Positions 26,703 to 35,106 of a DNA stretch of 64,000 nucleotides are shown piece after piece. This stretch comes from Siphonobacter curvatus. GTDB lineage: Bacteria > Bacteroidota > Bacteroidia > Cytophagales > Spirosomataceae. Position numbers and translations under genes: made by a program. The DNA lies in NCBI RefSeq assembly GCF_002943425.1, contig NZ_PTRA01000010.1, forward strand, positions 20,408-84,407, written 5' to 3'. The notes beneath the pieces were generated by a model, which had not been told where the DNA came from, made no database searches, and worked only from the letters and a program-made list of their open reading frames with translations. How positions within the stretch are numbered: the stretch's first letter is position 1; every line of letters begins with the position of its first letter.

Positions 26703-27080
26703 TTAGGAGCGCATACGCCTACTTTTTAAGTGTATTAAACCATTCAAGGGTGCGTCATAGATGACTTCCGTGGGTACCTGATAGCCGTTGGGAATGCGCG
26801 TAAGCTGCGTGGTAGAGGCGCCCAGGCTCAGCATCGACTTTACGACTTCGGCCGTATCTAAATAGGCCATGTATTCGTCCTGATCGCTGTGCAATAAATG
26901 CAAAGGCGTTTTTGGAGCCAGCCCGTTAGATCATTGTCGGCCAGGGCTTTGCCAATCTCCGAGTCGGGATTCTGCACATCCGCCTTATACTAATCCGTAC
27001 AGATCCCGTGAAAACTTTCGGTAATCAGCTGCGCCTCCGTAGGCCGGTTCCAAATCCGCTCCGCATAGGGTGCGTTGACT
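26703..27080 (-). pseudogene. Remnant of an alpha/beta-hydrolase-like gene
   Basis: The minus strand still encodes a C-terminal piece (HLLHSDQDEYMAYLDTAEVVKSMLSLGAS) that resembles the acid-loop region of secreted alpha/beta hydrolases. Upstream, another frame encodes APYAERIWNRPTEAQLITESFHG, an in-frame TAG, then KADVQNPDSEIGKALADNDL. A stop and at least one frameshift separate the pieces, and no start is left. I read it as a decayed hydrolase gene. The exact family is uncertain. Confidence 0.5.
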
Positions 27081-27236
27081 TACACATGCGCAGGTAACCG
27101 AATACCTTTCATGAGCACGAAAGACTTTTACTAGGGATCGTTCTGCTACAGTTTATGTTAGCCGTCATCCCTTGTTTTTACGGGTAATCATTTATATTTC
27201 TTCTTTCAAACTTACCCTATTCTTACTACCACACTA

Positions 27237-28007
27237 ATGAACTCAATCGCACTCACGGAAGCAAAGAAATTTTGGAAAAAAGCTACGCAGTACAAGCAGG
27301 CGCCGGACCTGGATCTGGAAACGGAACTGCTGGTCCACCAGCGGATTCTTACGCTTTTTCACGTAGGCCCCTACTATTACTTTATCTTTAATTTAACCAA
27401 TAGCCAGGTTGAATACACCAGTGAATCGATACGCGAAGTACTGGGCTGCGCGCCGGAGGACTTTGGCCCCCCCTTTACCCTAGCTCAGATCCATCCTGAA
27501 GATCTATCCTACTTTCTGAACTTTGAGCACACGGCCGTTGACTTTTTCGGTCAACTACCGCCCGAGCAGATTCGCCGCTACAAGGTTAGTTATGATTACC
27601 GCATTAAACGAAGGGATGGTCAGTACATCCGTTTACTCCATCAACTCGTCACCCTGCAAGGGGATGAAGAAGGGAGTGTACTCCGCAGCTTAGGTATTCA
27701 TACGGATATCACCTCTTTTAAAAAGGAGGGAAAGCCCATGCTTTCTTTTATCGATTTAGAAGGCGACGACTCCTTTATCAATGTAACGCCCATGGAAGTG
27801 TTTGCTCCGGTTAAGCCCGTCTTGACTCAACGCGAAAAGCAGGTGCTTCGGGCCCTGATGAACGGCATGGCCAGTAAACAGGTAGCCGGCTATTTATCGA
27901 TTGCCAAAGAAACCGTAGACCGACACCGCAAAAACATGCTGGCCAAAACCAGCACTAGCTCGACGGCCGAACTCATCAGTAAAGCCGTTAATGAAGGCTG
28001 GTTATAA
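27237..28007 (+). CDS. PAS-LuxR transcriptional regulator, copy 1
   Basis: A 256-residue protein: a PAS-like sensor region (GPYYYFIFNLTNSQVEYTSESIREVLGC, IHPEDLSYFLNFEH, YDYRIKRRDGQYIRLLHQ, SLGIHTDITSFKK), then a C-terminal LuxR-type helix-turn-helix (LTQREKQVLRALMNGMASKQVAGYL, IAKETVDRHRKNMLAKT). It would bind DNA in response to an unknown signal; no receiver domain is present. A close paralogue lies at 30998, with a minus-strand lipoprotein/beta-barrel pair between them. The repeated arrangement suggests duplication and a role in controlling that pair. Confidence 0.85.
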   Translation: MNSIALTEAKKFWKKATQYKQAPDLDLETELLVHQRILTLFHVGPYYYFIFNLTNSQVEYTSESIREVLGCAPEDFGPPFTLAQIHPEDLSYFLNFEHTAVDFFGQLPPEQIRRYKVSYDYRIKRRDGQYIRLLHQLVTLQGDEEGSVLRSLGIHTDITSFKKEGKPMLSFIDLEGDDSFINVTPMEVFAPVKPVLTQREKQVLRALMNGMASKQVAGYLSIAKETVDRHRKNMLAKTSTSSTAELISKAVNEGWL

Positions 28008-28121
28008 GACATTGCTAGAAAAAGCCTAGGTTTGCTCCCCCGCGGGGCATTCCAAAGGCTTTTTCAGACGTTTGCAAGGCGGCACAAACGCTTTTCGCAA
28101 AAGCGGCACCCGGGTAATTAG

Positions 28122-30131
28122 TTAATAACTACAATTTGATTTTTCCGTAACGTTGATTCGGATGCTGTACATGTCGTAATCACGCAGGTAATAGGTGCTG
28201 GCCGCCACATCTACCTTTGAAGAACTCACCAGATTATCCGTTTTATCACTGATCTGAGCCAGATCCGATTTTAAGGGAACGGAAATGGCAAAGTCGGGAC
28301 TGATATACAAGCGTTGCGTAAAGTTGCCGGCCGATAGCCAAACGATGGAATTAACGGGTAGGTAAAACCATACCTTGCCATCGATCATGGTGGCGTATGA
28401 GCGGCCGTAGGTTCGACCACAGCCGTAATCCACACCGGTGTTCTGATAATCGATCCAAAGGGTACCATTGGGCTTAGCACTTAGCTTATTGGGGCAGTTA
28501 TAGGTCACGTCCACTTCGACGAAGGCCATGGCTGCATTGGTATACTGCGGCAACGTCGAGCTAGGCTTACCTGTCACGCTTACCGTCAGGGCCGGGCTCG
28601 CCGTAAAAGCCTTTTCACTAAGCACCTTGCGCGCACAGGTTCCCTGCCCTGAACTTTCGTACAGTACCGCCTTACACTTGAGGTTATTCGGCAGAATTAC
28701 ACTGTATTGCGTGGCCGTACCATAGAGGCTGATGTAGGGCAGACTTAAGCCAATGGGCAAATCCTGGCCAGGCTGTAGGTCAATGCCGTAGTCATAGCCC
28801 GGGAAGTAATAATTGGTGAGGCGGTCGCTTACCTCCCGAATGGGGGGACGGGTCAAGGTACCGTCGATGGTGACCAGCGACGCATTGACGTCAACGCTGG
28901 CCTGCAGACCACCCGCTAGTGGCGTCCGTGCGGTGGCACTAGCCAGCCCCCGGATCAGGAGCCGGTTATTTTCGGATTTTATTCGGACTTGATTTCCCGT
29001 TTTTTCGGCATCCTGCACACTAGAAATCATGCCTTTATAATCGTAGAGCAACAGATCCCCCGCTTTGACGGTCGCATTGGTGTTGGGATTGTAATTAGTA
29101 GATGGAATTTCCAGGCTTAGTTCACTTTGTCCCTGGAAGGTAACCACCTGATAGATTTTATACGTCCGGGTCACGGGCCTATCGTATTCCTGACACACCT
29201 CATGGTCTTTTTCCAGCGTTTGGGTAGCCGTTCCGTTTTTAATGACGGACCCCGCTTTCATGACTTCGCATTTGAAGTCTTTGACCAGGTAGGTCACCGT
29301 CGTATCCTTTAAAGGGGCCTGTATTTTCCAGTCCGCCCAAGCTATGTCTACCTTGCTTTTCAAGTCATTGGCCGAATTGGCGTATCCGTTCTGGTAATAC
29401 TGATACGTATCATAGGTAATGAAAAACGAAGCATCCTTGGTAGCGAGTTGCTCTAAGGTCAGCCGCGTCGTATCGCTTTTATAGTTGACCCGGGTAGCTC
29501 CGCTCAAACGAAGCTTGGCCTGGTAGCCATTCCAGGTCTGGGGGCTGGCAATTTCGTAGTAGACGTTTTCATCGGCGAGGGTTTTGGGGCCACCCAACGT
29601 TTGGATTTGATCCGGCTGCGCGAATCTTTTGAGGGACTGGCGTAAGGGCACCTCCGCATAGACCACTTCCCGGGGTAATTTCGCTTTGGTGAACACGGGG
29701 GCAAAGAGCATCTGATAATCCGTACGCGAGGTCAAGGTAAAGTGATGGGTTTGACTGAGCACATCCGGACCCTCCAGCGTCACATCAATTTGCAACGGAG
29801 TCGCGGGCGTCGGATTGACTCCGGGTTTCAATGCAAAGGGCAAACGGCCTTGCGTAAACGTTAAGGTACGCAAGGTATTACCTTTTTCATCGGTGAGCTT
29901 ACCCGCATCCCGACCCGTGATTCGGCCAATGATCAGACCCGGCAAGGGTTCCGAAGCCACGGCGTTGCTAAGTTTAATTTCCCCGACCCGGCCTAAGAAA
30001 GCCGTGCTTACGGTAAGATTAACTCCCTCAAAGGGGTTGAGTTGCTGACAACTGTTGAGCACAAGGCCCAGCAAAAGAAGGGCCAGGGGCCAGCGGCCCC
30101 GAGTGTAGATAAGCGAACTGATAAAGTGCAT
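28122..30131 (-). CDS. Large hypothetical lipoprotein
   Basis: A 669-residue protein with a type II signal (LALLLLGLVLNSC), so it is probably anchored to the outer membrane. The body is beta-rich and threonine-rich. A region around LKDTTVTYLVKDFKCEVMKAGS and paired cysteines (YNCPNKL, DYGCGRTY) suggests several Ig-like or jelly-roll domains. I do not recognise a family. It lies 11 bp after a beta-barrel gene on the same strand, and the pair sits between two paralogous PAS-LuxR regulators. A surface binding or adhesion role is only an inference. Confidence 0.7.
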   Translation of the reverse strand: MHFISSLIYTRGRWPLALLLLGLVLNSCQQLNPFEGVNLTVSTAFLGRVGEIKLSNAVASEPLPGLIIGRITGRDAGKLTDEKGNTLRTLTFTQGRLPFALKPGVNPTPATPLQIDVTLEGPDVLSQTHHFTLTSRTDYQMLFAPVFTKAKLPREVVYAEVPLRQSLKRFAQPDQIQTLGGPKTLADENVYYEIASPQTWNGYQAKLRLSGATRVNYKSDTTRLTLEQLATKDASFFITYDTYQYYQNGYANSANDLKSKVDIAWADWKIQAPLKDTTVTYLVKDFKCEVMKAGSVIKNGTATQTLEKDHEVCQEYDRPVTRTYKIYQVVTFQGQSELSLEIPSTNYNPNTNATVKAGDLLLYDYKGMISSVQDAEKTGNQVRIKSENNRLLIRGLASATARTPLAGGLQASVDVNASLVTIDGTLTRPPIREVSDRLTNYYFPGYDYGIDLQPGQDLPIGLSLPYISLYGTATQYSVILPNNLKCKAVLYESSGQGTCARKVLSEKAFTASPALTVSVTGKPSSTLPQYTNAAMAFVEVDVTYNCPNKLSAKPNGTLWIDYQNTGVDYGCGRTYGRSYATMIDGKVWFYLPVNSIVWLSAGNFTQRLYISPDFAISVPLKSDLAQISDKTDNLVSSSKVDVAASTYYLRDYDMYSIRINVTEKSNCSY

Positions 30132-30142
30132 GGTGTGGGAGA

Positions 30143-30814
30143 TTACAAAAGTTTAAAAGCCAAGTTGATATTCAGCACGGGCCAGAACCGCCAGTCTTCC
30201 ATATTTTTCTGCACTATGGCTTGTTGACCGGCCATGGGTGTAAACAAATTCGTTCCGCTCAGATGCACCTTCGGCGCTTGCGTATAATAGGTACCCAGCT
30301 CCAGGCCTACGCTAAAGCGTTTACGAGGCAGCGCCCGGCCGATACCGATTCCCGCAAAGGGAACTACCTGCCCACTGTAATCGGCTTCAAAGGACATTGA
30401 ACCCAGCTGTTCGGGCGTTAATTCCGTATCCCCATACACGTAACCCTGGTTCGGTTGAGCCGTCAAATGGGCCTTAGCCCCTAGGGTATAACCCACGCCT
30501 CCAAACACGCGAAACGCACTTTGAGCAAAGGGATGATAGTCTACCGATACGTTCACCGTAGACAAATTGATTTTCCCCTTCACGTTGACGGATTCATCGG
30601 AAATATCCAGGGAGCGATTTAAGTTGACGCCTAACCAGTTATACCCAGCTTTCAGCGTCACGTGCGGGCTAAGACCGTAAGCCAGTTTCGCGCCGGGGGT
30701 CGTGCCCAGATCCAGCACCAGGCCTAGTTTAGTGGAAGAGTGCTGTGCCAGGCAAGGGCAATAGTTCAGCAGAAGCAGGGCTAGTAAAGCCCCGCAAATG
30801 TACAGGTGTTTCAT
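30143..30814 (-). CDS. Outer-membrane beta-barrel protein (OmpA-like/PF13568 type)
   Basis: A 223-residue protein with a signal peptide (MKHLYICGALLALLLLNYCP) and alternating amphipathic strands typical of eight-stranded porin-like barrels: KLGLVLDLGTTPGAKLAYGL, LKAGYNWLGVNL, FRVFGGVGYTLGAKAHL and VVPFAGIGIGRAL. It ends in LNINLAFKLL. I chose the ATG at 30814; the frame extends to 30874, but that would add a basic tail in front of the signal. It is the first gene of a two-gene unit with the lipoprotein at 28122. The function is unknown. Confidence 0.78.
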   Translation of the reverse strand: MKHLYICGALLALLLLNYCPCLAQHSSTKLGLVLDLGTTPGAKLAYGLSPHVTLKAGYNWLGVNLNRSLDISDESVNVKGKINLSTVNVSVDYHPFAQSAFRVFGGVGYTLGAKAHLTAQPNQGYVYGDTELTPEQLGSMSFEADYSGQVVPFAGIGIGRALPRKRFSVGLELGTYYTQAPKVHLSGTNLFTPMAGQQAIVQKNMEDWRFWPVLNINLAFKLL

Positions 30815-30997
30815 AGAGTGGCGGTATGGGTAAAACAGGGCCAAGACACGCGCCGGTCTTGGTTTTAATTGCAAAATAAGCCCGCGTCCTTCCCCAAGAA
30901 AATACCTATAAATGGCCAGACGCTCCTATAAATCTCCGGACAGGCTGGTAGCATTGCCTAACAATGAGTATTTTTCTTCCATGAAACTACTGAACCC

Positions 30998-31768
30998 ATG
31001 ACCTTACTTGCGTTTCAAGAAGCAAAAGAGATTTGGCAAAAAGCGGCCTATTATCAGGAAGCTAGCCCACTGGATTTAGCACTAGAACTACAAATCCACC
31101 GAAAACTGCTCAATGTTTTCCAGGTCGGTCCCTACTACTATTACTTTTTTAACGTATCTACCGGTGAAATCGAGCACACCAGTGATGCCGTTCAAAAGGT
31201 ACTCGGCTGCCCGCCCGAGGCCTTTTCCGTGCCCTACGCCTTTTCGCACATGCACCCGGAAGACTTGCCTTATTTTATCCAGTTCGAACGTAAAGTAACT
31301 GAATTTTTCAGGCAGCTAACCCCTAGCCAGGCCCTGCAATACAAGGTAAGCTATGACTTTCGTATCCGGCGGACGAATGGTGTTTACATACGCATCCTTC
31401 ATCAGGTGGTTACCCTGGAAGTAGGTGCTCCGGGTAGCGTGCTGCGGACTCTGGGGATTCATACCGACATTTCTGCCTTTAAACAGGCAGGCACGCCCAC
31501 CCTATCTCTTATCGGCATGGAAGGCCAGCCCTCCTATTTAAACGTCGCCACGGATTCCGTAGGACTGCCGAGCAAACCGGTGCTGACGCTGCGGGAAAAG
31601 CAAGTGCTTTCGGCCATTATGCTCGGAAAAGCCAGTAAGCAAATCGCCGATCTTTTTTCGATTACCAAAGAAACGGTAGATCGGCATCGGAAGAATATGC
31701 TCGAAAAGACCCAGACGCATTCGACGGCTGAGCTGGTAGCCAAAGCCCTGCAAGAAGGCTGGGTATAA
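30998..31768 (+). CDS. PAS-LuxR transcriptional regulator, copy 2
   Basis: A 256-residue protein of the same length and layout as the one at 27237. It has a PAS-like region (GPYYYYFFNVSTGEIEHTSDAVQKVLGC, MHPEDLPYFIQFE, YDFRIRRTNGVYIRILHQ) and a LuxR helix-turn-helix (LTLREKQVLSAIMLGKASKQIADLF, ITKETVDRHRKNMLEKT). It is divergent from the beta-barrel/lipoprotein operon, separated by 183 bp. The two copies are clearly related but diverged along the whole length, so duplication is not recent. Confidence 0.85.
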   Translation: MTLLAFQEAKEIWQKAAYYQEASPLDLALELQIHRKLLNVFQVGPYYYYFFNVSTGEIEHTSDAVQKVLGCPPEAFSVPYAFSHMHPEDLPYFIQFERKVTEFFRQLTPSQALQYKVSYDFRIRRTNGVYIRILHQVVTLEVGAPGSVLRTLGIHTDISAFKQAGTPTLSLIGMEGQPSYLNVATDSVGLPSKPVLTLREKQVLSAIMLGKASKQIADLFSITKETVDRHRKNMLEKTQTHSTAELVAKALQEGWV

Positions 31769-31984
31769 GGCGTTCCGGAAAATTTACCAGCGTTGCACTA
31801 GCACTACTTTTGCAAATTATTCCCATCTTTAAGCGCCTAAGTTAGGCTACGCTTTAACCCCCACACCCTTTATGCACCTGAACTCCCTGAACGTATTTCG
31901 GGCTCCTAGGCTTTATTCATTGCCCTAGGTAAGGCTAGCGTTGATCTGCCTTTGAAAAGCATTCGTTTAATCCGCCACAATTCT

Positions 31985-32605
31985 ATGAAATTTCACTTCG
32001 GTTTCCTGCTCGCAGGAATCCTAACCGCGTGTACACCTGCCAAGGAGGTGACACCCGTCTTCCCGCGTTACTTTATCGGCGACAAAATTACCGTCACCCA
32101 TCCGTTACGCTTACTACTGAAAGGGGGAGAAATTAAAGACCCTACCCTCATTCAGGCGTTCGTCAATCGCCAATCCCTGGGTTCGGTATTTTCGTTTGAA
32201 AATACGGCCATTCAGGGTGACACGGCCCTGTTCTTTGCTAGCCCTGATACCCTGCAGTTTAGCTTTGTAGCGGGTAAGCATACGGTCCAACAAACCGGTA
32301 AGGAATTTACCATCACTGGTCCCCAAACGTCCGATGAAGCGTATCCCGAAGAGCTCGAGCGTTACTTTACCACTAAAAGTCTGCGCGCGGGTGATACGGA
32401 GCCCGTGCAGCGGGTGTATAAAGCCTACGGCGATTACAATTACCTTGAGCTACCCGTACTCAGCTACTTTTTTAAAAGTAGTAAGGGGTATACCTATGGC
32501 GGCGGCCGGGCGTATACGGAGCTGGATGAATCCAGCGCCCGTAATCTGCCCGCCGGGGATACGCTGCTGGTAAAAGCCTACCGGTTAGGCGTAAAGGCCC
32601 AGTAA
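31985..32605 (+). CDS. Hypothetical lipoprotein
   Basis: A 206-residue protein with a lipobox-type signal (FGFLLAGILTAC). The ATG at 31985 is preferred over a TTG-started extension from 31952. The mature part is beta-rich and shows no motif I can name; FTITGPQTSDEAYPEELERYF and YNYLELPVLSYFFKSSKGYTYGG stand out as hydrophobic strands. It ends next to a hairpin shared with the convergent gene at 32647. Probably an outer-membrane or periplasmic lipoprotein of unknown role. Confidence 0.65.
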   Translation: MKFHFGFLLAGILTACTPAKEVTPVFPRYFIGDKITVTHPLRLLLKGGEIKDPTLIQAFVNRQSLGSVFSFENTAIQGDTALFFASPDTLQFSFVAGKHTVQQTGKEFTITGPQTSDEAYPEELERYFTTKSLRAGDTEPVQRVYKAYGDYNYLELPVLSYFFKSSKGYTYGGGRAYTELDESSARNLPAGDTLLVKAYRLGVKAQ

Positions 32606-32640
32606 GCAGGGCTGGATAAGCAAGTTTATCCAGTCCTGCT
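32605..32640. terminator. Hairpin between convergent genes
   Basis: AGCAGGGCTGGATAA pairs with TTATCCAGTCCTGCT (one G-T) around 6 nt, directly after the lipoprotein stop and 7 bp before the stop of the opposing gene. It has no long U-run, but the position suits a shared terminator. Confidence 0.6.
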
Positions 32641-32646
32641 GATCTA

Positions 32647-33840
32647 TTACCAATAGCTTTCAATGGTCTTCATCAGGTCGTTGAGTATTTCCAGTAGTCG
32701 CTTTCTATCATATTCTTCCACTACGTAGGCGTTGCTACGGAGGCTTTGGGCCGAAACCTGCGCTTTTTGAGGCGTAGCGACATAGGGAGCCAGCCGCTTA
32801 AAGAGTCCGCTCAGAGAAGTAGCCTTGAGATACTTACGCTCAAAGGCTACTTTGAGCAGCAGGCCCAATTGAGTCACCGTAAGAGTGGTTTGCACGCTTT
32901 GATCAGCAGCCGGTTCGGACCAGTCGTCTGCTTGCTGCAACGCTCGTTTTTTTTCGAGGTAGTCGATTTCTTCGGCTAACCAGCGGCTCAGGAATTCACG
33001 CGGGGTTTCTAGGCCCGGGTACAAAGCTTCCGGCACTTGCTGGGGAAGCTGTTTGAGTTCCTTGGCCAGTTTCCATGTCCGGATCAGCTGCTCCTGCTCA
33101 TCTTCGCTATCCGATACATACGCCTGCACCCAGCCCTGTACATACGAAAGGTAAAACGGCGGATTCACCTGAAAAGCCATCAAGTGCGCGTCCAGCCAGG
33201 AAAAGCCGCGTTCTGCGGCTTGCGCAGGGGGGCCTTGCTCAAGAGCGGTTAACAGGCGCTGCAGGTGCAGAACCTGCTGAAAGGTCAGGGGCTGTTGGCC
33301 GGATTCACGCATCACATACGCGTGTAGCGCTTTTATAAACCCCGCAACCAGGGCAGGATCACAGGCCTGGGCGAGTAGCTGGCCCTCGAGTTGTTGCAAA
33401 CGGACTTGCTGCTGGGGCCGGGCCCGCTCTTGGTAAAGCTGAGGAATAGGCGTTTGTAAACTCAACTGGGCCGCATACCGGCTTTGTACAAAATGCAGGA
33501 GTGCGTCCAGACTCGATAGCGACTGCGCATAGAGTTGTTGCAGCTCCAAAGGCGTTGCTTCCTGACTTTTGGCTAGCGTAGTATCGTGTAAGGCAATGAG
33601 CGTGGCGTGATAGGTTTGCAGGCGCTGGTGACACTGGTCCCTGCTTTCTACCTGGAGCAAGTCGGCCTGGAGTGCCGCCGGAAAGCGTTCTTTTTCTTCT
33701 TGCAAAAGAGCTAAGGTTTGCTGGCGCTGCTGGGAAGTGAATTGAGCCACGCGCTGCAGTGGAAGCACGGCAAATGCTTCCGTTGCCCGTAGGGCATACG
33801 AGTGATCCATAACTTGGGAAGATTTAATGAACAATCGCAT
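32647..33840 (-). CDS. Helical hypothetical protein with RteC-like C-terminal region
   Basis: A 397-residue, glutamine- and leucine-rich, largely helical protein with no signal or membrane segment. The last about 90 residues (LTVTQLGLLLKVAFERKYLKATSLSGLFKRLAPYVATP and so on, to LLEILNDLMKTIESYW) have the pattern seen at the C-terminus of RteC-like and related proteins carried by Bacteroidota mobile elements. If correct, it may be a regulator left by or serving the conjugative region. Family membership is inference from pattern only. It starts at an ATG at 33840 and is convergent with the lipoprotein gene. Confidence 0.5.
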   Translation of the reverse strand: MRLFIKSSQVMDHSYALRATEAFAVLPLQRVAQFTSQQRQQTLALLQEEKERFPAALQADLLQVESRDQCHQRLQTYHATLIALHDTTLAKSQEATPLELQQLYAQSLSSLDALLHFVQSRYAAQLSLQTPIPQLYQERARPQQQVRLQQLEGQLLAQACDPALVAGFIKALHAYVMRESGQQPLTFQQVLHLQRLLTALEQGPPAQAAERGFSWLDAHLMAFQVNPPFYLSYVQGWVQAYVSDSEDEQEQLIRTWKLAKELKQLPQQVPEALYPGLETPREFLSRWLAEEIDYLEKKRALQQADDWSEPAADQSVQTTLTVTQLGLLLKVAFERKYLKATSLSGLFKRLAPYVATPQKAQVSAQSLRSNAYVVEEYDRKRLLEILNDLMKTIESYW

Positions 33841-34101
33841 GCTCAGCCCGTGAGCTGAGCCTACGCAGGCTATGCGGCGAAAGCCTTGGTGTACGTCTGG
33901 TTAGGTGACTGGCCTAACGTTGGGAAAGCTTTCCTAACGAGTGCGACCTCCCGGAGTGAAGCTTTTCGAAGGTAGTAAAAAAGGCGAATCGCTCCTAGGG
34001 CTTACCGAAATCACGCTTGTTTTTCACTCAAGGCTGGAGTAATCTCCCTTTCACTAAGGGGGCTAAAGGTTCCGAAAGGGGACCTGCTCCTAGAGAACCC
34101 C

Positions 34102-34497
34102 CTAGATTGGTTGACTAAGCCTTAACCGGGTCCCTGATCCAACCAGCGCTATTCCCATGATAGCATAGCTGTAATGCAGGATTGATACCTCACGAATCAT
34201 CCCCACTTGAACACTGATCCAGGCAATCAAGAGCAGACCTTGCCCTACTACGAAAAGGGGATAGTAGCGTCTTTTTTGAATCACGGTCCAGATCGTATAC
34301 AGACTAGGCATTCCGTTTATGATCAATAGCCCGAGACCGGGGATTAGAAAAGTAGTAAAGGGGCTATGCCTTAGCAGGCCAAGCGGCAGTTGCAAGGCGC
34401 CACCACTGGGATCCATAATCAGCGCCAGCCCTCCCGCCAGGGCCGAAAGCCCATTGCCTAGCAAAAGAATAATAATCAGTGTACGAAGACCTTTCAT
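34102..34497 (-). CDS. Four-TM hypothetical membrane protein
   Basis: A 131-residue protein starting MKGLRTLIIILLLGNGLSAL with four hydrophobic segments (a second around FTTFLIPGLGLLIINGM, a third around PLFVVGQGLLLIAWISVQ, a fourth around SYAIMGIALVG). The open frame begins at a TTG (34509), but the ATG at 34497 is more likely. No family is recognised. It stands alone. Confidence 0.6.
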   Translation of the reverse strand: MKGLRTLIIILLLGNGLSALAGGLALIMDPSGGALQLPLGLLRHSPFTTFLIPGLGLLIINGMPSLYTIWTVIQKRRYYPLFVVGQGLLLIAWISVQVGMIREVSILHYSYAIMGIALVGSGTRLRLSQPI

Positions 34498-35106
34498 AAA
34501 CCGGCGCAAGATGTGTACGTTAGTCGAGCCCAGTGCTGTTTATCCTTAGGACCTCGGCTGATGTTTATCACTTAGACGTGGTATGGATGATCTCAGCCAG
34601 AGCGTACGAACGGTGATCAGTAGAGGGAGGCGATTACCCCAGCAAGGATTACTCACTTGTAGGAAAGGATTATTAAGTAATACCTCGCATGCCTTGCGAG
34701 GTATTACGTTAAAGGCTGGCGGGAATCGTTTCAGAGTGCTGTTGCTTGCGTTATGCTAGTTTATAAGTCTATTTAGGTTTTGGGCCCGTTCTTTGTAAGT
34801 CAACCAGCCCCCAACAGAGCCATTTTAGCCTCCTATCTTTTCTAAAGTAATGATCAAGAGTGGAATCGAATACTCATCCTTACGGCTATCCATTCGCAGA
34901 CCGGCTCAGTCCGAGCTAATTCGGTACGTACCTGGGAGGAGTCCAGAAATATTTTCTTTTAGACGCCGACAAAGCTGACAAATGTTAATTAATCAACTCC
35001 GTTGCTAAAATTGGCGCCTGTTTTCTTTTAGAAGCATGTTTTAAAGAATTAATATTGTTTACATAAAAGCCGTTGTATTCCCCCAACGTTGCTTTTACCG
35101 CCACTT
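34498..35106. other. Intergenic region before the hybrid two-component gene
   Basis: About 600 bp without a gene. It contains a 12-bp inverted repeat, TAATACCTCGCA and its complement, at 34678-34706 with a 5-nt spacer. This is a long, perfect arm that could be an operator or a terminator without a U-run. The last 100 bp before the gene are AT-rich and likely hold its promoter. Confidence 0.45.
34678..34706. repeat. Perfect 12-bp inverted repeat
   Basis: TAATACCTCGCA, TGCCT spacer, TGCGAGGTATTA. It is symmetrical and lies 400 bp upstream of the hybrid sensor gene. Confidence 0.6.
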
